Positions 8,422 through 16,032 of a DNA stretch of 64,000 nt are shown in pieces. Source of the stretch: Fibrella rubiginis. GTDB taxonomy: Bacteria; Bacteroidota; Bacteroidia; Cytophagales; Spirosomataceae. The stretch is taken from NCBI RefSeq assembly GCF_017353185.1, contig NZ_JAFMYV010000005.1, positions 62,001-126,000 on the forward strand, read 5' to 3'. The notes under the pieces were generated by a model. The model saw only the letters and a program-made list of their open reading frames with translations, had not been told where the DNA came from and ran no database searches. A program made the position numbers and the translations under genes. Position 1 is the stretch's first letter, and every line of letters begins with the position of its first letter.

Positions 8422-8922
8422 ATGAATCCGACGCCCACCCCCGACACCACCAAATCTGCCGAACACGGCGTGATGTTTCTCACCGCTGAAGAGTTACTGA
8501 ACTGGTCGCGGTCGTCCTCGTTATGGCCGCTCACGTTCGGGCTGGCTTGCTGCGCCATCGAAATGATGCAGGCGATGGGGGCTAACTATGACCTCGAACG
8601 GTTCGGCATTTTTCCGCGTCCCTCGCCCCGGCAGGCCGATATTATGATTGTTTCGGGCACCGTCACCTACAAAATGGCCGACCGCATCCGCCGCCTCTAC
8701 GAGCAAATGGCCGAACCGCGCTACGTGATCTCGATGGGGTCCTGTGCTAACTGCGGTGGCCCTTACTGGCAACACGGTTACCACGTGGTGAAGGGCGTTG
8801 ACCGCATTATCCCCGTCGATGTCTACGTGCCCGGCTGCCCCCCCCGTCCCGAAGCCCTTATCGACGGATTTTTGAAGTTGCAGGAGAAGATCAGGAATGA
8901 GCGTATTTTAATGACTAAATGA
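8422..8922 (+). CDS. nuoB: NADH-quinone oxidoreductase subunit B
   Basis: 166 residues. The cysteines that bind cluster N2 are all present: [10 protein letters not shown] (tandem Cys), GSCANCGG and [11 protein letters not shown]. The protein sits at the junction of the peripheral and membrane arms of complex I and passes electrons to quinone. In most relatives nuoA and nuoB are adjacent and followed by nuoC; here two odd genes intervene upstream and a 2-hydroxyacid dehydrogenase follows, so remaining nuo genes must be elsewhere. ATG at 8422 fits the usual N-terminus. Confidence 0.96.
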   Translation: MNPTPTPDTTKSAEHGVMFLTAEELLNWSRSSSLWPLTFGLACCAIEMMQAMGANYDLERFGIFPRPSPRQADIMIVSGTVTYKMADRIRRLYEQMAEPRYVISMGSCANCGGPYWQHGYHVVKGVDRIIPVDVYVPGCPPRPEALIDGFLKLQEKIRNERILMTK

Positions 8923-8925
8923 GCG

Positions 8926-9034
8926 AATAAGTGATTGAGTGAATTGGGGCGCGAGTCTTTCTCTTAGGTTGACGCAATTGCAATAAAGAAGGGTGCTTGT
9001 GCAGCAATCCATATGGTTCACTCAGTCACTCATT
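8926..9034. repeat. Imperfect inverted repeat after nuoB
   Basis: Arms at 8926-8945 and 9015-9034 match at 16 of 20 positions, built on the word AGTGANTGAGTGAA. The left arm starts 4 bases after the nuoB stop; the right arm ends 6 bases before the next start codon. The spacer holds GGTTGACGCAA, close to the loop-side word seen in other elements of the window. Confidence 0.6.
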
Positions 9035-9040
9035 AAAAAG

Positions 9041-9988
9041 ATGAACATCGTTTTCCTCGACGCCCGCACGGTGGGTCACGAACCCAATCTGGCTCAGTTT
9101 GAGCAGCTTACTGAATCTACGGGTGGTGAGTTTGTCTCTTACCCAGAAACAACTATCGACCAAACCGCTGAACGGTTGCAGGGTGCCGACGTGGTGATCA
9201 CCAACAAAGCCCGCATTACCCGCGAGGTGCTCGATGCCTGCCCCTATCTGAAACTGATTTGCGTAGCAGCCACCGGTACCAACAACGTGGATATGGCTGC
9301 GGCAGCAGAACGAAGCATTCCGGTGAAAAACGTGAGCGGTTACTCTACCCACAGCGTGGCCCAGGAAACGTTTACCATGTTGCTGAGCCTGCTTAACTCG
9401 TCTCACTATTACGACCAGTACGTGAAATCAGGGGAGTACAGCCGCGAAACGATTTATACGCACCTGGGGCGACCCTTTTGGGAATTGGCGGGCAAGCGAT
9501 TCGGCATTATTGGGCTGGGGGCTATTGGGCGGCAGGTGGCACAGATAGCCGCGGCCTTTGGGGCGGAGGTGGTCTATTTTTCGGCCTCTGGTCAAACGTA
9601 TGACGTACCCTATCAGGTCCTGTCTCTGACAGAATTGCTGCGTACCTGTGATGTCGTTTCGATCCACGCGCCGCTAACGGATAAGACAAATAACCTGCTT
9701 ACTTACAGCGAGTTAGGGCTTATGAAGCCTACCGCCTTTTTACTGGCTATGAGCCGTGGTGGCATGGTAAACGAAGCCGATCTGGCGCGCGCCCTCGACG
9801 AGGGTAAACTGGCTGGGGCAGGTGTCGATGTGTTTGTGCAGGAGCCAATTTCTGCCAGCCATCCCTATCTGACTATGGCTCACCCGGAGCGCATGATATT
9901 GGCCCCACACATTGCCTGGAGCAGTATCGAAGCCCGCAAAACGCTCATGAACCGCGTAGCGGAAAATATAAATCAGTTTAAGGTTTAA
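9041..9988 (+). CDS. D-2-hydroxyacid dehydrogenase (NAD-dependent)
   Basis: 316 residues from the ATG at 9041 (MNIVFLDART); an upstream in-frame start at 8993 would begin inside the preceding inverted repeat and adds no homology. Substrate-binding flanks surround a Rossmann domain with FGIIGLGAIGRQVAQ (GxGxxG). The catalytic set is present: Arg in AMSRGGMVNEADL, Glu in VFVQEPI, His in LAPHIAW. These enzymes reduce 2-keto acids such as hydroxypyruvate or glyoxylate. Exact substrate is open. A 33-bp-arm hairpin overlaps the stop codon. Confidence 0.92.
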   Translation: MNIVFLDARTVGHEPNLAQFEQLTESTGGEFVSYPETTIDQTAERLQGADVVITNKARITREVLDACPYLKLICVAATGTNNVDMAAAAERSIPVKNVSGYSTHSVAQETFTMLLSLLNSSHYYDQYVKSGEYSRETIYTHLGRPFWELAGKRFGIIGLGAIGRQVAQIAAAFGAEVVYFSASGQTYDVPYQVLSLTELLRTCDVVSIHAPLTDKTNNLLTYSELGLMKPTAFLLAMSRGGMVNEADLARALDEGKLAGAGVDVFVQEPISASHPYLTMAHPERMILAPHIAWSSIEARKTLMNRVAENINQFKV

Positions 9989-10082
9989 CGTCTAAGGTTC
10001 AAGGTTGGTTGACGCAAGTGTACTCACGCCGCACCGGCGGACCGGCAAGCCAACCTTGAACCTTAGACGTTAAACCTTAAAC
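9976..10082. repeat. Perfect 33-bp inverted repeat between convergent genes
   Basis: Arms at 9976-10008 and 10050-10082 are exact complements built from the words GTTTAAGG, TTTAACGTCTAAGG and TTCAAGGTTGG. The left arm covers the last codons and stop of the dehydrogenase; the right arm ends one base before the stop of the YceI gene. The spacer contains GCACCGGCGGACCGG, which recurs in the spacer of the element at 33477-33592. Confidence 0.97.
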
Positions 10083-10628
10083 TCATTTAAACGCCAGCGA
10101 AAAGGCCAGGCTAAACTGGTCTTCGGTGGCAAGGCCAAGAAGTGAAGGTCGTTCGATGCCGTAGTCTGTCAGTTTCAGGTCGAATTTGCCGTCCATCACC
10201 ATCTGTCCATTCACGTCGCGGCGCGTAACTTTCACGCTCACGGGCTTCGTCACGTTATGGAAGGTGAGCTTTCCGTTGGCCGTTAAACTACCATCGGGGT
10301 TGGTCTTCACGTCCTGGCTGCTAAACGTCACGTTAGGATATTTGAGCCCTTCAAGCACCTCAATCATGTGCGAATCGCGGTTTTGATTCTGGCTGTCGAA
10401 CGTAGCGACACGGATGGCTACGGCCACGTTTTGAATCTGCTTGGTCGCCTCGTCATAAATCATGGCGGCGTTGACATCGTGGCTCACACCATCCCACTTG
10501 TGCATGGGGTGTACCATTGAATACGTGACCGTCGACTTGGTTTTGTCGGCTACCAGTTTGCGTGGGGCAAGCACAGGCTTAAAGGCCAGTACTATACTGA
10601 CCAGCAGGCACATAGCAAAAAGTTTCAT
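10083..10628 (-). CDS. YceI-like periplasmic lipocalin-fold protein
   Basis: 181 residues with an N-terminal signal sequence (MKLFAMCLLVSIVLAFKPVLA) and the YceI barrel: KSTVTYSMVHPMHKWDGVSHDV, a central MIEVLEGLKYPNVTFSS, LTFHNVTKPVSVKV and a C-terminal DQFSLAFSLAF. YceI proteins bind isoprenoid or other amphiphilic ligands outside the cytoplasm. The upstream neighbour is a four-helix b561-like protein, recalling the E. coli yceJ-yceI pair, and a Rieske lipoprotein precedes both. The 21-base gap supports cotranscription. Confidence 0.9.
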   Translation of the reverse strand: MKLFAMCLLVSIVLAFKPVLAPRKLVADKTKSTVTYSMVHPMHKWDGVSHDVNAAMIYDEATKQIQNVAVAIRVATFDSQNQNRDSHMIEVLEGLKYPNVTFSSQDVKTNPDGSLTANGKLTFHNVTKPVSVKVTRRDVNGQMVMDGKFDLKLTDYGIERPSLLGLATEDQFSLAFSLAFK

Positions 10629-10649
10629 GCTGAATCTTCGGGATTATGG

Positions 10650-11339
10650 TCAGAATTTCAGAACGATGATAGCCGTGGCGAAAGCGCCGAACGTGGTGTA
10701 GGCGGCCGCGCGGTGGTATGGCTTTAGCGTGTAATCTTCCTGAATTTTTCTCGCCAGAATATTGGTGGCAATCATGCCTGCCATGTGTACAATAGCCAGG
10801 TATTTATGCAACTTGATTGTGCTCAGACCCCGCCGTTGCCCTACGGCAGGTGGTGGTGCGGTCAATGAAAGCAGGGCGGTAGTGCCGTAAGCAATGTTGA
10901 TGGCTGTGGCGGTACCCTCATGCCATTCACGCAGGCGGGTATAGTCTTCGCCGGTAGCGTTATACAGTTTCGCCCCCAATATGCCCTGCGCTACAAAGCC
11001 GGCTAATGTAACGAACCCCATCACCTGATGCAGTTTCAGCATTGACCGCCGTATTTTCAATTCTTTTTCGCGGCGTTCCAGTGTCAGTTCGTGACCACCA
11101 AACAGGCGCACCAACCCTTTTTTGCCCCAGACGGCCCGTTGCGTAAACAGCATATGGTCGGGCAACAGAGGTGCGGCTGTCGAATCGGTTAGGCCCGATA
11201 GCAGGGCATCGGCCGACTCGGTGGGTTGTGGTCGCGTAGTGTCGGCCACGGGCGCCGTGCGGGTAGTATCCTGCGCCCACGCAACTAGTGTAAGAAAACC
11301 CAGGCAAAGGGTAAGCAGTGTAATGCGAAAGCAGATCAT
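10650..11339 (-). CDS. Cytochrome b561-like four-helix membrane protein
   Basis: About 229 residues from the ATG at 11339, which begins a signal-type segment (MICFRITLLTLCLGFLTLVAWAQ); the longer ORF from 11429 adds a non-homologous leader. After a soluble stretch come four TM helices, each with a histidine near its end: KLHQVMGFVTLAGF, REWHEGTATAINIAYG, KLHKYLAIVHMAGM and PYHRAAAYTTFGAF. This pattern fits b-haem ligation as in b561-type proteins. Placement between a Rieske protein and YceI suggests transmembrane electron flow. Haem binding itself is inferred. Confidence 0.7.
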   Translation of the reverse strand: MICFRITLLTLCLGFLTLVAWAQDTTRTAPVADTTRPQPTESADALLSGLTDSTAAPLLPDHMLFTQRAVWGKKGLVRLFGGHELTLERREKELKIRRSMLKLHQVMGFVTLAGFVAQGILGAKLYNATGEDYTRLREWHEGTATAINIAYGTTALLSLTAPPPAVGQRRGLSTIKLHKYLAIVHMAGMIATNILARKIQEDYTLKPYHRAAAYTTFGAFATAIIVLKF

Positions 11340-11435
11340 AGAGATTGGGGCTCCTGAGAAGAACGGTGAACCGTTTGCGGCGACCATTACACTACGCAAC
11401 GGTCGCCGCCTGTCGTTGCAGAAAATCACCGCTGA

Positions 11436-11948
11436 TTAAGCTTTTACCTGAAGTTTGTTGCCATCTGTAGACAACACAGTGGTGTACTTTTTCAGTGCTA
11501 TTGTAGCAGGACCTTTGTTTACCGAACCGTCGGTCTTGAATTCCGATCCGTGGTTGGAGCACTTGATGTCGTCGTTGGCAAGTCGGTATGATAACCCCTC
11601 CAGTTGCGCATGTGTGCATAGTTTCTGCAGGGCAACATAACTACCCCCCTTCACCCTGACAACAAAAACGTCGCCGATCGTTTTAGAATTACCCTCCGTT
11701 TTCAGCGTACTCAAATCGGAATTGGTTAGATCGAGCGTGAAGTCAAGGGCGGCACCTGTGGTTGTGCCCGTAACGCCTGTACCGGGGTTGGGGGTGGGTA
11801 CCGTTGGTGTAACAACGGGGTCTGACGACTTACACGAGGTCATCGTGCCCATGCAATAAAAAGCCATTAAGGCAGCGCTGCTCATGCCGAGACTACGCAT
11901 AAAATCGCCGCGAGATAGAGTCGCTTGTTCTTCTGATTGGGTTTTCAT
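11436..11948 (-). CDS. Rieske 2Fe-2S lipoprotein
   Basis: 170 residues. The N-terminus has SRGDFMRSLGMSSAALMAFYCMGTMTSC, a hydrophobic export signal ending in a lipobox-like cysteine, followed by a Pro/Thr/Gly linker. The Rieske ligands are visible as CTH (CTHAQLEG) and CSNH (KCSNHGSEF), giving the two-His two-Cys cluster. It lacks the disulfide cysteines seen in bc1 Rieske proteins, so it resembles arsenite-oxidase or ferredoxin-like small subunits. It is the first gene of a probable Rieske / b561-like / YceI operon. Confidence 0.88.
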   Translation of the reverse strand: MKTQSEEQATLSRGDFMRSLGMSSAALMAFYCMGTMTSCKSSDPVVTPTVPTPNPGTGVTGTTTGAALDFTLDLTNSDLSTLKTEGNSKTIGDVFVVRVKGGSYVALQKLCTHAQLEGLSYRLANDDIKCSNHGSEFKTDGSVNKGPATIALKKYTTVLSTDGNKLQVKA

Positions 11949-12024
11949 ATGTTTTTGGTTTAAGATTAAGTGTAGCTACACGTATTCAACGCGAATGACT
12001 ACTGTGAACTGATATTAAATTTTT

Positions 12025-13770
12025 TTACAGGCTGTATTTCAACCCAACAAACGCACCCGTACTCAAGAGACGCACTTTAAAGAAACCCACCTGCTGTAGT
12101 GGAATCTTCATAAATGGCTCAACCTGCCACGATAAATGCCGCGCCAATGGACGTTCATAGCCGACCGACAGATTGACGTTGCTAAACCCAAAACTGCCGC
12201 CAGGTTTACCTGCCAGCAAATTATCCCACATTAGCCTGTTTTTGGTAATGGCTGGGTTGGTGGGATCGGCGTAGGTATAGACGTAGTTCTCGTGTTTGAT
12301 AAAATAGCTGGTCAGGCCGGCGCTGGCAAACCACCGCGCTGGAGGCATGCCGTCGCCCATGGGCCTACGAAGCCAGTCGTAGCGTAGGTTGACGGGTATA
12401 TCATACATGGTGCAGGTGCCCGCAATACTTTCGGGCTGCGGTGTCCAGGTCCACGGAAAAACGTAGTATTCCGATTCGGTCTCGTATTTTTTGGTGCTGA
12501 TTATAGCCCCGGTTTGCACCACAAAACGCTCCGACAGTCGGTATTGAAACATAAGGCCTGCGTTAGACCCCGGTTTGGTGAAGTCGCGCAACCCGATAGC
12601 ACTAAAATCGGGCGAGAAAACGGCCATCACACTAAGCCGTTGCCTGGGCAGAAACACCCGTTGTGCGGGCCGGTCGAAGTTGTCCCATTCTGGCTCCTGT
12701 AGCGTCGACAAAGGCGTGGTTTTTACCGACGTCAGGGCGGTGGCGGGGCTTACCATGGCAAATTGCAGCCGTTCTACTGTCGCTATGTCAGCGGGCTGAC
12801 TGGTTCCTGATGTACCCGGTTCGGCGGGGCGCGCACTGACCTGTGGTGTGGCTTGTGGTTGGTCAAGAAAGCCCCCTAAGCGTTTTACAGGCGTATTTGC
12901 TGATGAAGTTGGCTCGGGGGAGCGATCTGACCAATGTCCATTGGGTGCTGTTTTTACTGTTACGTTGCTTGTGCCTGCCACCACTCGCCTATCGGCAAGC
13001 GTAGGTTTGGATTCTCCGGCTTGTTTTCTGGTTGGCAAACTGGTTTGGTTTAATGCTATAACCAACTCGTTGTCGCTCTCGTCTTGTTCGTCGACTGGTT
13101 GCTTATTAGCCGCTTGCTTACGTTTTACTGCTTTTACCCTGGCCAACTTGCCAGATGCGGTACGAGTGCTGTGCTCAACAAGCAGTGGGTTGTGAGCCGG
13201 ACGGCCGTCTGCTGCGGGGTCTTGGGTGGCACCTGTTGATGTGCGGAGCTTTTGTACCGCCAGGTTTTGGCGTTCCAAGGGCACATTGGTTGCCGCCCGC
13301 CGCCGCCACTGCCCGGTTGCTACCCGTGAACGCGCTGCCCAATCAGGCGTTGCAACGGGAGGTTTTACTACGCCGGGAGTGGGGCGGCTGTCGGTGAGTT
13401 GGTAGGCTGTGGCCTTGCGCTTGGCTGTGCTGTTGGTGGCATTGGTAGTTACCAGAGCACGTTCGGCCTGTTGAGGTTTTTCAGCTGTCTTTTTTGAATT
13501 AACAGATTGATGAAGCGTTGATTCGACCATTGGGTTGGCCGCTACAGTGGTTACTTTCCGGGCCCACCAGAGGGTCACGAGCAACAGCCCGGTCAGGGCT
13601 GCCGCGCCACCCCAAACGCGCCACCGATCATAGAATCCCTGCCGGTCGTGTTCGTCCAGCCGGTTGTTCATGTCGGTCCAGTGCGCAGGGTCGAAAGGGA
13701 CGTCAAACTCTTCAGCCGATTTTCTGAAGAGGTCGTCCAGATGGTCATCGGGCCACTCTTGCATACTCAT
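12025..13770 (-). CDS. Membrane-anchored ECF-sigma partner fused to a beta-barrel domain
   Basis: 581 residues in three parts. Residues 1-48 are a cytoplasmic segment (LDDLFRKSAEEFDVPFDPAHW, MNNRLDEHD) of the kind found at the head of Bacteroidota anti-sigma-like proteins. A TM helix follows (GGAAALTGLLLVTLWWA, about 53-70), then a basic, Ser/Thr/Pro-rich linker of about 310 residues. The last ~200 residues are an outer-membrane barrel (LSVMAVFSPDFSAIGL ... LSTGAFVGLKYSL). Its start overlaps the sigma gene by 26 bases, which implies coupled translation. The linker could span the periplasm. Anti-sigma activity is inferred. Confidence 0.7.
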   Translation of the reverse strand: MSMQEWPDDHLDDLFRKSAEEFDVPFDPAHWTDMNNRLDEHDRQGFYDRWRVWGGAAALTGLLLVTLWWARKVTTVAANPMVESTLHQSVNSKKTAEKPQQAERALVTTNATNSTAKRKATAYQLTDSRPTPGVVKPPVATPDWAARSRVATGQWRRRAATNVPLERQNLAVQKLRTSTGATQDPAADGRPAHNPLLVEHSTRTASGKLARVKAVKRKQAANKQPVDEQDESDNELVIALNQTSLPTRKQAGESKPTLADRRVVAGTSNVTVKTAPNGHWSDRSPEPTSSANTPVKRLGGFLDQPQATPQVSARPAEPGTSGTSQPADIATVERLQFAMVSPATALTSVKTTPLSTLQEPEWDNFDRPAQRVFLPRQRLSVMAVFSPDFSAIGLRDFTKPGSNAGLMFQYRLSERFVVQTGAIISTKKYETESEYYVFPWTWTPQPESIAGTCTMYDIPVNLRYDWLRRPMGDGMPPARWFASAGLTSYFIKHENYVYTYADPTNPAITKNRLMWDNLLAGKPGGSFGFSNVNLSVGYERPLARHLSWQVEPFMKIPLQQVGFFKVRLLSTGAFVGLKYSL

Positions 13771-14320
13771 CGTTCGTTTTTTTTTGTAAAATGAGGCGCA
13801 GCTTTTCCCGCGCCCGTGCCAGATTCGATTTCGATGCCCCCACCGAAATGCCCAGTTGCCCGGCTATTTCATCGTGGCTAAAGCCGTCTATGGCGTAGAG
13901 GTTAAACACCAGCCGGTAGGCGGGCGTTAGCGTTTGCACCACCGAGAGCAGGTATTCGTGCGAGAGACCGCTGACAGCATCGGCATCACTGCTCGATATA
14001 TGTTCGGCGGCTATCAGATCATGCTGACTGTGATACTGTACTGTTTGCCGGTAGTGATCTGTTGCGGTGTTGATCAGGATTCGTCGGAGCCAGGGTTTAA
14101 ACGGTTGTTCAGCATTGTACTGGTTCAACCGGGTAAACACCTTCAGAAAACCATCATTCAACACTTCCACGGCTTCTTCACGAGTTTGGGTATAGCGTAG
14201 ACAAACGCTCATGGCATACCCGTAGAACTGCCGATATAGCAATTCCTGACTACGCCGGTTTTGGCGCAGGCAACCTGCCAGCAGGTCGGGTAACGGCGGT
14301 ATGATTGGGCTACCGGCCAT
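13745..14320 (-). CDS. ECF-type RNA polymerase sigma factor
   Basis: 191 residues with region 2 (LLYRQFYGYAMSVCLRYTQTREEAVEVLNDGFLKVF in pieces: QFYGYAMSVCLRY, EEAVEVLNDGFLKVF, FKPWLRRILINTATDHYR) and region 4 (LTPAYRLVFNLYAIDGFSHDEIA, LGISVGASKSNLARAREKLR). It lacks region 3, as ECF factors do. It directs transcription of its own regulon, probably under control of the overlapping downstream membrane protein. The 244 bases upstream to the deoC-like gene should hold its promoter; no clear consensus is seen there. Confidence 0.93.
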   Translation of the reverse strand: MAGSPIIPPLPDLLAGCLRQNRRSQELLYRQFYGYAMSVCLRYTQTREEAVEVLNDGFLKVFTRLNQYNAEQPFKPWLRRILINTATDHYRQTVQYHSQHDLIAAEHISSSDADAVSGLSHEYLLSVVQTLTPAYRLVFNLYAIDGFSHDEIAGQLGISVGASKSNLARAREKLRLILQKKTNDEYARVAR

Positions 14321-14564
14321 TTAGTAGGGTTTAATAGTACGGATATGGGTCTCGAACCGATCAAGGTGATGGCGTTATGCCTCTCAACCTCGACAAATCT
14401 TCATTTTTCAGGGCGGTGTTTCCCGCGAGTGGTGTGCTGCATAAGAACCGTAGTTTTCTGTGTGAGATAGACATCGGAACCCGTTCATTAAGCAGTACGG
14501 AGGGGTGTGTAATGGGGTTGCGTGGGGTGTATGAAAAAAATATGCCGTCTGGCATCGTATCCGG

Positions 14565-15239
14565 CTACGACGAGGTGAGGGGTGGTTGCCGCAGTGCCAG
14601 CCGGTTTACGCCTGCCGCCACCAGTTGTTCCATCTCAGCCTCGGTAGCCCCGTCGGCGCAGATTGTTACGCTCACCGAACGGGGCACCGCCTCGCGGAAT
14701 GCCAGGGCTTTTTCCAGCGAAAAGGGATGAACCGCACATTCTCCGAAAGGCACTATCGGGGCACCGGTGGCATTTTTAAGGCCATCTGCTCCGGCGTCGG
14801 TGGCCGTTTTTATCATCTTTATCAACTGTGTTTCGTCGAGCAGTGCCGATTCCAGCACCACCGTCAGAGGCCGTTCGCGGGCGTGGGCGACAGCTACCAG
14901 TTTGGCCAGTTCAATCTTGATCCAGACCGACGTAGGCGAAAACAGGGCCGAGGTATTCAGCACTACGTCGGCGGCGTTGGCACCATCGGTAAAGGCGAGT
15001 TCAAGTTCCTGTTGCTTGATTTCCGTGCGCCCATGGCCAAATGGGTAGCCTACAGCCACGCTGAGGGTGGCAGGATGGTTGTCGCCGAGTTCGCGGCGGT
15101 GCTTTTTCACCCAAAATGGAGCCACCACCAGCCCTGCCAGGCCTAGTTGGTGCATCTCGTCGAGGGCGGCATACTGTTCGGCAATGGTCACGTCGGGGTG
15201 AAGCAGGGTACGTTCTATATAAGGGAACAGGTGATTCAT
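14565..15239 (-). CDS. Deoxyribose-phosphate aldolase family protein (DeoC-like)
   Basis: About 224 residues from the ATG at 15239 (MNHLFPYIERTLLHPD); an extension to 15338 would be translated from the upstream inverted repeat. The Schiff-base lysine is in place (GADGLKNATGAP, matching IKTSTG of the family). The second conserved lysine, in the VGFKPAGG segment of E. coli DeoC, is replaced: the segment here reads VSVTICADGATEAE. The enzyme class cleaves deoxyribose 5-phosphate to acetaldehyde and glyceraldehyde 3-phosphate. The missing proton-relay residue suggests a different or weaker activity. Confidence 0.82.
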   Translation of the reverse strand: MNHLFPYIERTLLHPDVTIAEQYAALDEMHQLGLAGLVVAPFWVKKHRRELGDNHPATLSVAVGYPFGHGRTEIKQQELELAFTDGANAADVVLNTSALFSPTSVWIKIELAKLVAVAHARERPLTVVLESALLDETQLIKMIKTATDAGADGLKNATGAPIVPFGECAVHPFSLEKALAFREAVPRSVSVTICADGATEAEMEQLVAAGVNRLALRQPPLTSS

Positions 15240-15249
15240 AAAGATTTGG

Positions 15250-15358
15250 GATTGGGGATTGAGAATTTCGGGTTGGCTGAGGCAGACGTAGCTTCGCGAT
15301 AGGATTACTCCGTGCGAAGCTACGTCTGCCTCAGCCATCCAAAATTCTCAATCTCAAA
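15250..15358. repeat. Inverted repeat upstream of the deoC-like gene
   Basis: A perfect 23-bp core at 15275-15297 (GGCTGAGGCAGACGTAGCTT plus CGC) pairs with 15314-15336. The arms extend outward with mismatches through GATTGAGAATTT-type words to about 15250 and 15358. It lies between divergent genes, 11 bases before the deoC-like start codon, so it cannot be a plain 3' terminator for either. Confidence 0.9.
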
Positions 15359-15446
15359 CTCTCATCCCTGTCAACGTGTTAGGGTTTGGGAATCACGGCT
15401 AACTTTTTGTTGATTTGCCCGCAACATAACTTAATCACAGACGCTT

Positions 15447-15944
15447 ATGCGCTTTTTCACCTACCTGCTTGTTTTTGCTCTGCTCGTCCTGGGCGTTTTA
15501 TACCTGCTTACGGGCTGGAGTTTTTCCGACGGCGAACGGGCCGGCACGGTCTCAAAATTCAGTCGCCGGGGGTATCTGTTCAAAACCTACGAGGGCGTAC
15601 TGAACGTGGGTGGCTTTTCGGGTGAGACGGGTTCACTGACACCCCAGTTTTTCGATTTTTCGGTAAAAGATGAGTCTACAGCCCAGAAAATTACTGAAGC
15701 CGTGCGAACGGGTCAACGCGTGACACTGCACTACGAAGAAAAAATCCTGCGCCTGCCCTGGAATGGCGACACCAAATATTATATCACCAACGTAGAGTTT
15801 GTGGGTGGCAACCGAATGCAGCAGCTTCCTGGTGACCAGTCGGCCGTGCCGGGTTATCAATCAGGTCAGCCGCAGCCACAACCCGTTCAGCCACAAGCTC
15901 AGCCAGCCCAGCCGCAAACACAGGCTGCCGATTCGACGTTGTAA
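15447..15944 (+). CDS. Conserved membrane-anchored hypothetical protein
   Basis: 165 residues with one N-terminal TM segment (FFTYLLVFALLVLGVLYLLTG, about 3-23), a compact domain of about 100 residues (GERAGTVSKFSRRGYLFKTYEG, then FDFSVKD and VTLHYEEKILRLPWNGDTKYYITNVEF in parts) and a Pro/Gln-rich tail. Similar short proteins are common in Bacteroidota and are sometimes mislabelled as 6-phosphogluconate dehydrogenase; nothing here supports such activity. Function unknown. The next gene is co-directional across an 88-base gap holding an inverted repeat. Confidence 0.7.
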   Translation: MRFFTYLLVFALLVLGVLYLLTGWSFSDGERAGTVSKFSRRGYLFKTYEGVLNVGGFSGETGSLTPQFFDFSVKDESTAQKITEAVRTGQRVTLHYEEKILRLPWNGDTKYYITNVEFVGGNRMQQLPGDQSAVPGYQSGQPQPQPVQPQAQPAQPQTQAADSTL

Positions 15945-15950
15945 CGGATC

Positions 15951-16028
15951 AGAGACAAGGGGTAAGAAACAAGAAACAAGATTCTTGGCATGCACAGCTT
16001 GTTTCCTGCTTCTTACCCTTTGCCTCTT
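15951..16028. repeat. Inverted repeat of the AGAAACAAG dialect
   Basis: Arms at 15951-15980 and 15998-16028 pair with a few mismatches and are built from GGGTAAGAA and GAAACAAG. The left arm starts 6 bases after a stop codon and the right arm ends 4 bases before the cryptochrome start. A sister element with related purine-rich words lies on the far side of the cryptochrome gene. Confidence 0.8.
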
Positions 16029-16032
16029 TCCT

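Noticed and set aside
14361..14555. Short ORF between the sigma factor and the DeoC-like gene
   Set aside because: No recognisable protein features; it falls in the expected promoter region of the sigma factor.
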